From an uncultured Planctomycetaceae bacterium (GTDB lineage Bacteria > Planctomycetota > Planctomycetia > Planctomycetales > Planctomycetaceae), in assembly GCA_903871805.1 (NCBI GenBank), contig CAIQIE010000281.1, positions 1-56,447 of the forward strand: a DNA stretch of 56,447 nt, in the 5' to 3' direction. The translations under genes and the position numbers were made by a program. The notes beneath the pieces were generated by a model. The model searched no databases. It saw nothing but the letters and a program-made list of their open reading frames with translations, and was not told where the DNA came from. Below are positions 1-8,413 of this stretch, piece after piece. The first letter of the stretch is position 1, and every line of letters starts with the position of its first letter.

Positions 1-618
1 CGTTACGACGGCGACCCGCTGCCCAGTATCTGGTCCTTTGACAAAGATCAGGAAACCGTGATTCTGGCCCAGACATTTTCGAAGAGTTTTTCGCCGGGAA
101 TTCGGGTGGGGTTGGGTGTTCTTCCGCAGGCATTGGTCAAGTCGGTCTCGGATCTCAAGGGGAATGAAGACTTCGGCTCGGCCCACCTGAACCAGCACAT
201 TGTCGCCGCGACGCTCCGGGATGGTTCGTACCGGCAGCATGTTGAGCGGGTTACCAGCAGTTACCGAACGAAACGCGACGCAATGCTGCGGGCGGTTGAG
301 CGAGAATTTTCCGGACTTCCGGGCGTCTCGTGGTTTCGGCCGCACGGAGGCATGTATGTCTGGATGCGGCTTCCGGAGACGATCGAAACGGGCTTTCACA
401 GTCCTTTGTTTCGACGTGCGACTCAGGTGGACAAAGTCATGTATGTTCCCGGAGAACTGTGCTACCCCATGGACTGGCCGGAGCGGCCTCGCTGCGAAAT
501 GCGGCTTAGCTTCGGTGTGCAGTCGCCGGAAGGCATTGAAGAAGGCATCCGGCGTCTTGCGTGCGCTGTCCGGGCTATTATGGGCCTGCAGCAGACGGGT
601 GATGGGGCACCTTTATGA
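1..618 (+). CDS. PLP-dependent aminotransferase, C-terminal part (5' end outside window)
   Basis: The reading frame is open from base 1, so this is the C-terminal 205 residues of a longer protein. The pyridoxal-phosphate lysine is visible in TFSKSFSPGIRVG (codon 82-84). This serine-lysine-aromatic context is typical of fold-type I aminotransferases of the 2-aminoadipate/MocR-like group. The substrate-carboxylate arginine probably lies in CEMRLSFG near the end. The family transfers an amino group between an amino acid and a 2-oxo acid in the cytoplasm. The exact substrate cannot be read from this fragment. The last codons overlap the next gene by four bases (ATGA), so the two are almost certainly co-translated. 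The family call is firm and the substrate is unknown. Confidence 0.85.
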   Translation, partial: RYDGDPLPSIWSFDKDQETVILAQTFSKSFSPGIRVGLGVLPQALVKSVSDLKGNEDFGSAHLNQHIVAATLRDGSYRQHVERVTSSYRTKRDAMLRAVEREFSGLPGVSWFRPHGGMYVWMRLPETIETGFHSPLFRRATQVDKVMYVPGELCYPMDWPERPRCEMRLSFGVQSPEGIEEGIRRLACAVRAIMGLQQTGDGAPL

Positions 619-1637
619 CCGCACAGCCGGCTGAGGACTGGAGGCCGGCATGCACACTGCAGACGCTGCACGTTCGTGCTGCCATGCTACGATCGATCCG
701 CGAGTTCTTCCACAGGCACTCGTACATGGAAGTGGATACGCCCTGTCTTTCGCGGGACATTGTTGTGGATGCGCATCTGGAACCCTTCCAGATGACCATG
801 GGAACAACTCGTTGGTTTCTGCAGACATCACCCGAGGCGCATATGAAGCGGCTGCTGGCGACTGGCAGCGGGTCGATCTTTCAGGTGAGTCGAGTGTTTC
901 GGAACGACGAGTGGGGCGACCGACACAATCATGAGTTCAGCATGATTGAATGGTACGGTGTGGGCAGTACCTGGACGCAGCAGCTGGAGTTCACGGAATC
1001 GCTTGTGCGTACTGCCGTGCAGGCGGCTGCAGAAATCGGGACTGTGCCAGCGTGCCTATGGCCGGAAACGCTCTTTGCCTGCACCACGTATGCTCAGGCC
1101 TTTGAAGCCATGATGGGGCTGAATGTCCATCAGGCCAACGTGGAAGAACTGCAGCGGGCTGCGCGGACATTAAACATTCCGCTGCCAGAGACGGGGCCGG
1201 ATCCGGGGGTTGATGAGTTGCGTAACCTGTTGCTGGCGATGGTGATTGAGCCGCAGCTTGGCGAGCGTGAGGGGCGAGAGTTTCCGGAGTTTCTGTGTGA
1301 CTATCCGCCAACCCAGGCGGCTCTGGCGGTTGTGACGGATACAGAACCGCCCGTTGCGCGTCGATTTGAGTTATATATTCGGGGCATCGAGCTGTGTAAC
1401 GGCTATCAGGAATTGACGGACCCGGTGGAGCTGGCCCGGCGTGATGTGCTCCAGAATCAGGGGCGAAAACTCGACGATCGGCAGGAACTTCCGGGGGCTC
1501 CGCGATTGCTTGTGGCCATGCAGGCTGGACTACCGGATTGCTCTGGCGTGGCCCTGGGATTTGACCGGCTGGTGATGATCGCCACGGGTGCCGCCCGAAT
1601 CGACGATGTGATGCCATTTCCGGGAAACAGAGCCTGA
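615..1637 (+). CDS. epmA: EF-P lysine ligase (EpmA/PoxA/GenX-like)
   Basis: This 340-residue protein is a class II lysyl-tRNA-synthetase-like catalytic core without the N-terminal anticodon-binding domain, which is the hallmark of EpmA; true LysRS is near 500 residues. Class II motif 2 is visible at about residues 91-113 (FQVSRVFRNDEW, then HNHEFSMIEWY). Motif 3 is at about 311-326 (GVALGFDRLVMIATG). TSPE at 71-74 and ELCNGYQEL near 255 also fit. Known family members attach (R)-beta-lysine to a conserved lysine of elongation factor P, which helps ribosomes through polyproline stretches. The start is the ATG that overlaps the upstream aminotransferase stop. The beta-lysine-forming aminomutase EpmB and EF-P itself are not in the window. 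Confidence 0.9.
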   Translation: MTAQPAEDWRPACTLQTLHVRAAMLRSIREFFHRHSYMEVDTPCLSRDIVVDAHLEPFQMTMGTTRWFLQTSPEAHMKRLLATGSGSIFQVSRVFRNDEWGDRHNHEFSMIEWYGVGSTWTQQLEFTESLVRTAVQAAAEIGTVPACLWPETLFACTTYAQAFEAMMGLNVHQANVEELQRAARTLNIPLPETGPDPGVDELRNLLLAMVIEPQLGEREGREFPEFLCDYPPTQAALAVVTDTEPPVARRFELYIRGIELCNGYQELTDPVELARRDVLQNQGRKLDDRQELPGAPRLLVAMQAGLPDCSGVALGFDRLVMIATGAARIDDVMPFPGNRA

Positions 1638-1847
1638 AAACCGGATTCTCGTTGCAACGCGCCGCTGCGGAACCGTGCTGTTCGCAATCTCCGCGGTTCG
1701 CTACCATGGGTTGTCGCAGCTGCTGCAGCGATCCAGTTACGCCGCAGCGGGTGTGCGGTACGTTGCCGCCAGTCATTAAGCAAGTATCTGCTGATTTTCG
1801 AACAATCCTCTGCCTGCCTTTTTTAGCACGTCTCAGAACAACTTTTC

Positions 1848-2939
1848 ATGGCAAATACTCAACCGGACGTTAAAGCATCCGCGGTATCGTCTCCATTGTG
1901 GGTGGCCGAGCTTTCGTTGCTGTCGGTCGCGGTGATCTGGGGTGTCAACATTCCGATCATGAAGATCGCTCTTGGAATGCAGATGGACCGCTTTGCCCTG
2001 AACGGGCTGCGTCTGGTGATTTCATCCGCAACGCTGCTGATATTCGCGTGGCTGGAATACCGACGCGGCATCTATCCGGATGTGCGGCGGAACTGGAAGC
2101 GTCTGCTGGGATACGCAGTGCTGGTTTCTGTGCTGTACCAGTTACTGTTTCTGCTGGCTGTCTCGCAGACGACATCGGCAGATATTGCGTTGATCATGGC
2201 GACCGTTCCCATGTGGACGGCCATCGGGGCACGAATTGTGCTGAAGGAAGTCCTCGTTCCGCGTGCATGGCTGGGGCTGTGGATTGCCTTTGCCGGGACC
2301 GTCATTGTGACGTTGCAGGGCAACACAGCGGCTCCTGGCACGCCACCGGCAACCGTTGTTGTTGAGAGCCTTGAGAGCGGCGAAAAAGACACAGCGTTAT
2401 TCACAGTGGAAGGGCTGGAGACACCCGGGCTCGTGGTTCCGCCGACTTCAAAGCCACAACCGGTAAAGGCAGGCGACTCATCGGCCGCTGCGGATCGGCG
2501 TTTCATGGGCAATCTGATCGCACTGGCAGCAGCGCTGATGTGGTCGGGCGGAACAATTTGCAGTCGGCCGATGCTGAAATCCATTTCTCCGGTGCAGCTG
2601 TCGGCATTTTCCGCGACCACCGGACTGCCATTTCACCTTGCAGTCGCCTGGTCGGCCTTACCGGGCAGTCTTGTGCTGTTGAGGGAAATTCCGATGGATC
2701 TGTGTCTGCTGTATTCCGGAGTCCTGTCGACGGGCCTTGCTCTGCCGATGTGGAGTTACGGCGTGAAGTACGCGGGAGCAGCGCACGCGACCATGTTTCA
2801 GAATCTCAGCCCGATTGTGGCCATTGTCGCGGCATGGCTGATGCTGGGTGAGCCGCTTTCTGTGGCGCAGGTCATTGGTGGCCTGCTGATCCTGGGAGGA
2901 CTGATTGTCATGCGATCAGCAAGGAAGCAGGGGGCGTAG
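1848..2939 (+). CDS. DMT-superfamily (EamA) membrane transporter
   Basis: A 363-residue integral membrane protein with two EamA-type repeats of about five hydrophobic helices each. The first repeat spans roughly residues 18-158 (containing WGVNIPIMK and ADIALIMATVPMWTAIGAR). The second spans 220-355 (containing MWSGGTICSRPML and AHATMFQNLSPIVAIVAAWLMLGE). The repeated 'ATVP/LSPI...E' pattern before a helix is typical of drug/metabolite exporters, which move small metabolites across the inner membrane. The substrate cannot be told. An acidic, proline-containing hydrophilic stretch of about 60 residues (159-218) separates the repeats and makes the protein longer than the usual 290-310. It stands alone between epmA and the dehydrogenase gene. 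Confidence 0.88.
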   Translation: MANTQPDVKASAVSSPLWVAELSLLSVAVIWGVNIPIMKIALGMQMDRFALNGLRLVISSATLLIFAWLEYRRGIYPDVRRNWKRLLGYAVLVSVLYQLLFLLAVSQTTSADIALIMATVPMWTAIGARIVLKEVLVPRAWLGLWIAFAGTVIVTLQGNTAAPGTPPATVVVESLESGEKDTALFTVEGLETPGLVVPPTSKPQPVKAGDSSAAADRRFMGNLIALAAALMWSGGTICSRPMLKSISPVQLSAFSATTGLPFHLAVAWSALPGSLVLLREIPMDLCLLYSGVLSTGLALPMWSYGVKYAGAAHATMFQNLSPIVAIVAAWLMLGEPLSVAQVIGGLLILGGLIVMRSARKQGA

Positions 2940-3213
2940 GGTTCAGGTTCATCAACAACGGACGATGACCTGACAGAAGCTTGAGTCCCGTTTTGGCAGA
3001 CATCCGGCTGTTTCCACGTGTCTTTGTGGAAACCATGCCCAGGAAATGACATACTGTGACCGGTCGAATCGCCTGGCGGTTCGACGGGTTACCGCTGTGC
3101 TGACGGCCGGTCCCCTGATTTCCGGCGTGCCCGCTGAGGTGTGGCATGCAAAGGAATCCGGGAATTCCGGTCGTCATTTCCCACCAGACGTCTTCCTGCC
3201 CGGATCCGTTTCG

Positions 3214-6200
3214 ATGCATCCACGACATCGCTATTTTGGTACACGGACTCTGCAGTTCTTCATCTGCCTGAGCGTTTTCCTGGCAGGGTTCCAGGTATTG
3301 CCGGCGCAGGATTCTGAATGGCGAACACAGACCATTCCGGAAGCATGGCGAAGTGTTCCCGGCGGTGACCTGAAACCGATTGATGGTTATTCATGGTATC
3401 GCACGCTGGTCCGAATTCCTGAGGACTGGGACGGGCAACAGTTGACGCTGTTTATCGAGGCCCTTGATGACGCTCGATCTTCCTGGGTCGGGGGTCAGTT
3501 GGTGGGTGTTGCTGGTGCATTTCCGCCGGGATTTCGCAGCGGCCTTGGTGAACGCGGACGTTATATCGTGGAACCGTCGCTGGTCCACGGAGGGCAGTAT
3601 CTGTCGGTTGCCATTCGAGTTTACCAGTACGATCCGCGGCCGAACTTCAGTGTGGCTCCACCGGTTCTTATGAATGAATCCCGCAGAGAAGCGCTGCGTC
3701 TGGAGGGCGTGTGGAAGTATCGTCCAGGCGATGATCTGAGTTGGGCGAAGGCTGGCCCTGAAGACTTCGGAGTTGCCCCAACAACGCCGTTGACTGACAC
3801 AGAAGCGGCGGCTCGGGGAGTTTTTCAGCGGATCGACAGTGTGGATGATGTGGCAAAGTATGTATCCAGACGAAATGGGGATACGGATCCGTTATCACCG
3901 AGCGACGCAGTCGGGCATTTTCAGACACCGCAGGATCTGGCGGTTCAGATGGTGCTTGGTGATCCGGACATTGCTCAACCATTGTTCATCTCGTGGGACG
4001 AACGGGGACGTCTGTGGGTTATGGAATACCGACAGTATCCGGATCCTGCCGGTTTGACGATGGTCAGTCGTGACACTTTTCTAAGAACGGTCTACGACAA
4101 GGTACCCTTGGCGCCGCCAAATCACGAACGGGGTGCCGACCGGATCAGCATCCACGACGACACCAACGGAGACGGAGTGTATGACAGTCATCGAACATTT
4201 GTGGACGGACTGAACATCGCGTCATCATTTGCCATTGGTCGTGGTGGCGTGTTTGTCACCAATCCGCCTTATCTGCTGTTCTATCCCGATCGAAACCAGG
4301 ACGATGTGCCGGACGGAGACCCGGAAGTCCTGCTGGAAGGATTTGGCATTGAGGATTCTCATTCCGTGATCAACAGCCTGCGGTTTGGTCCGGATGGATG
4401 GCTGTATGGGGCCCAGGGCAGCACGGTTACGGGGGCGGTCAGACGTCCGGGCAGTAACCAGCCTCCAATTCGTTCCCAGGGTCAGATTATCTGGAGATAT
4501 CATCCGGAAAAACGCATCTACGAAGTCTTTGCTGAAGGTGGCGGCAACACATTTGGCTGTGAGATTGACCAGAAAGGCCGGATCTACTCGGGCCACAACG
4601 GAGGCGATACGCGAGGATTTCATTATGTTCAGGGTGGATATTACCGCAAGGGTTTTGGCAAGCATGGTCCGCTGGCAAATCCGTATGCGTTTGGCTTTTT
4701 TGAACACATGAAGCACCACGCCGTCGCGCGATTTACCCATAACTTTGTGATCTACGAGGAGCAGGTGCTGCCAGGGCGATTTCGGGGGCAGTTGTTCGGC
4801 ATAGAGCCACTGCAGGGGCAGGTTGTGCTGAGTCATTTTCGACCCTTTCAGTCTTCCTTTGAAACGGAAGACATTGAGCGAGTCCTGAAGACCGACGATC
4901 CCTGGTTTCGGCCGGTGGATATCAAAGCCGGGCCGAATGGAGACATTTATGTGGCTGACCTGTACGAACAGCGTATCGACCATAGCAGTCATTATGCGGG
5001 CCGCATTGACCGCACCAGCGGACGCATCTATCGCCTGACGACGCCGGATCGGCTGACAAATGCTCCGCCGCAAGTGGACCGTCCATTCGCCGCGGACATA
5101 TCAGACGCGGAGTTAATTTCGAAACTCGACCATCCCTCCAAATGGCATCGGCAGACCGCGGTGCGTCTATTGGGTGACCGAAAACACAGCGATCTGAGTG
5201 CCCGCATCCTTTCAGAACTTGAAACGTCCACTGGACAGTCCGCTCTGGAACGTTTGTGGGCATTGAATGCCGTTGGTGGTCTGACGGACCTTGCCGCCAT
5301 TTCGCTGCTGAAGCACGACGACCCCTTTGTGCGAGCATGGACAGTCAGACTTGTCTGCGATCCGGGAAATCCTTCTGCCGAGGTGGCGGGCGGCATCACC
5401 GATGCGGCAGGATCCGAGGGCTATATCGAGGTGCGAAAGCAGATGGCCAGTTCTGCGAGGCGTTTGGCGCCGGGCCTGGCTCTGCCGATTATCAACGCAC
5501 TGCTGAGATATGACGAGGATGCAGCGGACATTCATCAGCCGCTGCTGATCTGGTGGGCGATCGAAGCGCAAATGTCGCGAACCGATGCGGCAACACTGGC
5601 TCACCAGCTGCTGGCGACTCCGGAGTTGTGGAAACGACGGATGGTCGTCGGAACCATTACCGAGCGGCTGATGAAGCGTTACGCACTTTCTGGAACACGG
5701 CAGGATCTGCTGAACGCCGCGGCATTGCTGAATACGGCCCCGGACCGAGAGAGCACAGAGCTGCTGCTGAAGGGCTTTGAAGAGGCGTTTCAGGGACGGA
5801 GTCTGGCCGGGATTCCGGAAGAACTGATTCAGGCCCTCGGAAAAAGTGGTGGTGGCTCTTTGGCGCTGCGTTTCCGGCAGGCTCAGCCAGACGCGATTGC
5901 GGAGGCAGTGAACATTCTGGGAGATGCGAAGGCCGCCTCAGCGCAGCGGGTATCGTTGATTGAGATTGCCGGGCAACTGCACCTGCCGCAGCTGTTTGCC
6001 CCGCTGCTGCAGCTGGCGGAATCCGAAAACAACCCGGCGATCCTGGCGACCGCGTTGACGGCTCTTCAGAACTTTGACAATCCCGCGATTGCCCCTGTGG
6101 TACTCAACCGGTTTTCGGCACTGGACAACGAGGCTGCGATGGCGGCCGAAACGCTGATGGTCAGTCGTGTCAGCTGGTCAAATCAGCTTGTTCAGGCAGT

Positions 6201-6798
6201 GACCGAAGCAAAGATTCCCCGAGAGCGGATTTCGGAGCCTGCGATCAGACGGATGCTGCTGCACCAGGACCAAAAACTTGCGGCGAGCATTCATCAGCTC
6301 TGGGGTGAGCCTGCGGGGCAATCTCCCGCACAGGTCCAGGCAGAAACCCAGCGTGTCCAGACCGCTCTGGCCGCGGGTACCGGTAATCCGAAGGTCGGTA
6401 AGCAGGTTTTTTCACAGAACTGCGGCCGCTGTCATTTGTTGTTTGAAGAGGGGGGCCGAATCGGTCCGGACCTGACACCATTCGCCAGAGACAATCTGGA
6501 ACGGATGCTGATCAGTGTGATCAATCCGGGATTGGAGATTCGCGAGGGGTTTGAGAATTACCTGGTGGTCACAATGGATGGCCGGGTCCTGAATGGATTT
6601 CTGGTGGAACGCGACAGCCAGATTGCGATTCTGCGTGGTGTGGATGGACAGAACGTGATTTTGAAGCAGGACGATATCGAGGAAATGAAAGTGGTGCCTC
6701 AGTCGGTCATGCCCGAAGGCGTTCTGAAGACTTTAAATGAACAGCAGCTGCGCGACCTGTTTGCCTATCTGCGATCCACACAACCTGTGAATTACTGA
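3214..6798 (+). CDS. Exported PVC-type dehydrogenase with N-terminal beta-sandwich, HEAT repeats and cytochrome c domain
   Basis: A 1194-residue protein. I take the ATG at 3214 because it directly precedes a signal peptide (FFICLSVFLAGFQVLPAQ); the frame stays open upstream to 3046. After the signal comes a beta-sandwich like the sugar-binding domain of family 2 glycosidases (about residues 30-150, GYSWYRTLVRIPEDW). Next is a six-bladed 'membrane-bound dehydrogenase' propeller (about 250-610, DGRLWVMEYRQYP style blades). HEAT-like helices follow (about 640-1040). The C-terminal haem c module has CGRCH at 1070-1074 and then GPDL, as expected of an axial-ligand region. Such proteins are abundant in Planctomycetota and are thought to oxidise sugars or similar substrates in the periplasm and pass electrons to a cytochrome. 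The substrate is unknown. A shorter VOC gene follows on the same strand. Confidence 0.9.
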   Translation: MHPRHRYFGTRTLQFFICLSVFLAGFQVLPAQDSEWRTQTIPEAWRSVPGGDLKPIDGYSWYRTLVRIPEDWDGQQLTLFIEALDDARSSWVGGQLVGVAGAFPPGFRSGLGERGRYIVEPSLVHGGQYLSVAIRVYQYDPRPNFSVAPPVLMNESRREALRLEGVWKYRPGDDLSWAKAGPEDFGVAPTTPLTDTEAAARGVFQRIDSVDDVAKYVSRRNGDTDPLSPSDAVGHFQTPQDLAVQMVLGDPDIAQPLFISWDERGRLWVMEYRQYPDPAGLTMVSRDTFLRTVYDKVPLAPPNHERGADRISIHDDTNGDGVYDSHRTFVDGLNIASSFAIGRGGVFVTNPPYLLFYPDRNQDDVPDGDPEVLLEGFGIEDSHSVINSLRFGPDGWLYGAQGSTVTGAVRRPGSNQPPIRSQGQIIWRYHPEKRIYEVFAEGGGNTFGCEIDQKGRIYSGHNGGDTRGFHYVQGGYYRKGFGKHGPLANPYAFGFFEHMKHHAVARFTHNFVIYEEQVLPGRFRGQLFGIEPLQGQVVLSHFRPFQSSFETEDIERVLKTDDPWFRPVDIKAGPNGDIYVADLYEQRIDHSSHYAGRIDRTSGRIYRLTTPDRLTNAPPQVDRPFAADISDAELISKLDHPSKWHRQTAVRLLGDRKHSDLSARILSELETSTGQSALERLWALNAVGGLTDLAAISLLKHDDPFVRAWTVRLVCDPGNPSAEVAGGITDAAGSEGYIEVRKQMASSARRLAPGLALPIINALLRYDEDAADIHQPLLIWWAIEAQMSRTDAATLAHQLLATPELWKRRMVVGTITERLMKRYALSGTRQDLLNAAALLNTAPDRESTELLLKGFEEAFQGRSLAGIPEELIQALGKSGGGSLALRFRQAQPDAIAEAVNILGDAKAASAQRVSLIEIAGQLHLPQLFAPLLQLAESENNPAILATALTALQNFDNPAIAPVVLNRFSALDNEAAMAAETLMVSRVSWSNQLVQAVTEAKIPRERISEPAIRRMLLHQDQKLAASIHQLWGEPAGQSPAQVQAETQRVQTALAAGTGNPKVGKQVFSQNCGRCHLLFEEGGRIGPDLTPFARDNLERMLISVINPGLEIREGFENYLVVTMDGRVLNGFLVERDSQIAILRGVDGQNVILKQDDIEEMKVVPQSVMPEGVLKTLNEQQLRDLFAYLRSTQPVNY

Positions 6799-6821
6799 AT
6801 TTTTCTGTTACTCAATTGGGT

Positions 6822-6860
6822 GCAGGTCGACGGAAACGATTTCTTTCCGGATTCACCTGC
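6822..6860 (+). terminator. Two-tier hairpin after the dehydrogenase gene
   Basis: GCAGGT (6822-6827) can pair with ACCTGC (6855-6860), and inside it CGGAAA (6831-6836) pairs with TTTCCG (6844-6849). A short T-containing stretch follows. It lies between the stop at 6798 and the VOC start at 6884. It may be a weak terminator or a processing site; the tail is not a clean T-run. Confidence 0.35.
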
Positions 6861-6883
6861 GACCGTTTCTCAAAGGGTCATTC

Positions 6884-7291
6884 ATGTCTGATTCGATTGT
6901 GCAGGTCCGTCAGATTGACCATGTGACTTTTGTGGTCAGGGATGTGGAAGCCAGCCGCAGATTTTATGTCGGAGTGCTGGGCATGAACGAAGTGGGCCGG
7001 CCAGCATTTTCCTTCGGCGGCGCGTGGTTTCAGGCGGGAGCGACACTGATTCATTTGATCGAGGAGCATGATCGAAGCGGTCCGGCAGGATATCCGGTTG
7101 AGGTTCTGGTCCGATCCAGTCGCAATCATCACGTAGCGTTTGCTGTGGAGGATGCCCATGAGGCCGCGCGGCAGTTAAAAGCGCAGGGATTTCCGCTGCT
7201 GGACGATGCCAAACTGCGCCCGGATGGCGCGGTGCAGGTATTTGTCGTGGATCCCGACAACCATGTCATTGAACTATGCTCCGGCCCGTGA
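6884..7291 (+). CDS. VOC-superfamily protein (glyoxalase/dioxygenase fold)
   Basis: A 135-residue single-domain protein with the paired beta-alpha-beta-beta-beta modules of the vicinal oxygen chelate fold. Residues QIDHVTFVVRDVEASRRFY open the first module (His13 is a likely metal ligand). NHHVAFAVEDAHEAARQL opens the second, and the end reads VFVVDPDNHVIELCSGP with the expected metal-binding glutamate. Members include glyoxalase I, ring-cleaving dioxygenases and antibiotic-binding proteins. The sequence alone does not decide between these. It is probably cytoplasmic because there is no signal peptide. A GGGT sequence lies about eight bases before the ATG. It faces the convergent gene at 7541. 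Confidence 0.85.
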   Translation: MSDSIVQVRQIDHVTFVVRDVEASRRFYVGVLGMNEVGRPAFSFGGAWFQAGATLIHLIEEHDRSGPAGYPVEVLVRSSRNHHVAFAVEDAHEAARQLKAQGFPLLDDAKLRPDGAVQVFVVDPDNHVIELCSGP

Positions 7292-7373
7292 ACGCTGGAC
7301 CGTCTTTCGTGATGTCGAAGACCTTGTAATGAAGAAGAGCCGGTCATATTGAAGGCCCGGAGCAAAACGAACA

Positions 7374-7414
7374 AACGAACGAAGCCGATGCAGACTGCAC
7401 CGACTTCGTTCGTT
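7374..7414. terminator. Hairpin between convergent genes
   Basis: An 11-base-pair perfect stem (AACGAACGAAG at 7374-7384 with CTTCGTTCGTT at 7404-7414) encloses a 19-base loop. It sits between the VOC gene (+) and the exported-protein gene (-), where a bidirectional terminator is expected. A-rich sequence precedes it and T-rich sequence follows at 7430-7445. The T-tract is not ideal. Confidence 0.5.
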
Positions 7415-7450
7415 GTCTGGAGTTTCGCTTTTGAAGTTACTTTATCGACG

Positions 7451-7540
7451 GGGACAGTGCCAGCAGGGCAGTGCCAGCAGGGCAGTGCCAGCAGGGGCGG
7501 TACCAGTCGGGACGGTACCAGTCGGGGACGGTGCACCAGT
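7451..7540. repeat. Degenerate tandem repeat, about 15-base unit, six copies
   Basis: Six head-to-tail units follow the consensus GGG(A)C-R-GT-R-CCAG-YM. Units 2 and 3 (7466-7479, 7480-7493) are identical (GGGCAGTGCCAGCA). Units 4 and 5 carry GGTACCAGTC (ending at 7508 and 7523). The array ends directly against the stop codon of the minus-strand gene at 7541. A single similar 13-mer, GTGCCAGCAGGGC, recurs at 19677-19689 in front of trpB. Confidence 0.8.
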
Positions 7541-8413
7541 TTACAGTCTTTGGTGACCTTCTGTCATGGGGGCAGAAATCCAGCGAACTCGATTGGAATC
7601 GGTTGAGTGACTGATGGAGTTGCCTTTCAGGGAGGAGTTGCTGGTTTTCACAGCCAGTCGTCGGGAAGGCAGAACTTCATTAATGTCACTGGCCCGATCA
7701 GCAATAACTGTCCTGCCGGGACGGCTTGCCTGAGGATTTGTGCCTTCGGCAGCAGGTTTTTCTTCACGCATGAAGGAATCAGATCCTTCAGCAGGTTTCG
7801 GTGCGTCTGGTTTTTCAGCCGGGGCTTCATTGGCCGGAACCGTGATTTCAGGCATCGGAGGCTTATTGGAGATTTCGTTGTCGGCACCAAAAGGAGCGGG
7901 TTCAGCGGGAGAGGAGCCGAAGTCGTCTGGGGGCGTGGTTGCCGGACGTCGTGGGGCGACTGGCGTGAAAGTTTCCTCGGCAGGCTCTGGTGTCGTGGCA
8001 GCAGGAGCTACCGGCCGGGCTTCTGGCTTTGGTTTGGCAGTGGGTGACTTGTCATAGGTGCCTTCGGGCGCACTGAAATTTTCGTCCATCTGCGGTTTCA
8101 GGCTGCCACCACTGGACGACGTTGTCCCCGCACAGGCCCCGCCTGCACACGCTCCACCCGCACAGCTATTTCCACAGCCGCAGGGATCACAGCAGACGGG
8201 AGCGCAGCAGTTATTGCCCATGCCGGAAGAATACGACACGCTGTAGACTGGATACGCAGGCGCGTACATGGCGGAGTACGTGCCGTACGAGGGTGCGTTG
8301 TAGCCATAACCACCGCCCCACCCGCCGAACAGCCACCAGCAGCAGGCCTGAGCAGAACCAGATCCGGCCAGCATTCCGGCTGTTGCCAGCAGAAGTGCAC
8401 CAAAGCGTTTCAT
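7541..8413 (-). CDS. Exported Cys-rich/Pro-rich protein of unknown function
   Basis: I do not recognise a function. The start is the ATG at 8413, which has AAGGA seven bases upstream and begins a clean signal peptide (MKRFGALLLATAGMLAGSGSAQA). The mature N-terminus is rich in Gly, Tyr, Trp and Cys (CCWWLFGGWGGG and repeated AYPVYSVSY style). It continues into a Cys/Gly cluster (about residues 65-90: CCAPVCCDPCGCGNSC then AGGACAGG repeats). The remaining two thirds are Pro/Ala/Glu-rich and likely disordered, with a short folded-looking tail (TVIADRASDINEVLPSRR). The layout suggests a surface or periplasmic structural protein with disulphide cross-links, which is inference. It is transcribed away from the nuclease gene at 8882. 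Confidence 0.75.
   Translation of the reverse strand: MKRFGALLLATAGMLAGSGSAQACCWWLFGGWGGGYGYNAPSYGTYSAMYAPAYPVYSVSYSSGMGNNCCAPVCCDPCGCGNSCAGGACAGGACAGTTSSSGGSLKPQMDENFSAPEGTYDKSPTAKPKPEARPVAPAATTPEPAEETFTPVAPRRPATTPPDDFGSSPAEPAPFGADNEISNKPPMPEITVPANEAPAEKPDAPKPAEGSDSFMREEKPAAEGTNPQASRPGRTVIADRASDINEVLPSRRLAVKTSNSSLKGNSISHSTDSNRVRWISAPMTEGHQRL

Noticed and set aside
3046..3213. Upstream extension of the first dehydrogenase
   Set aside because: The signal peptide begins at the ATG at 3214; the extension would bury it.
4225..5399. Long antisense frames inside the first dehydrogenase gene
   Set aside because: They are mirror images of a well-supported gene with high-GC codon use and show no domain.
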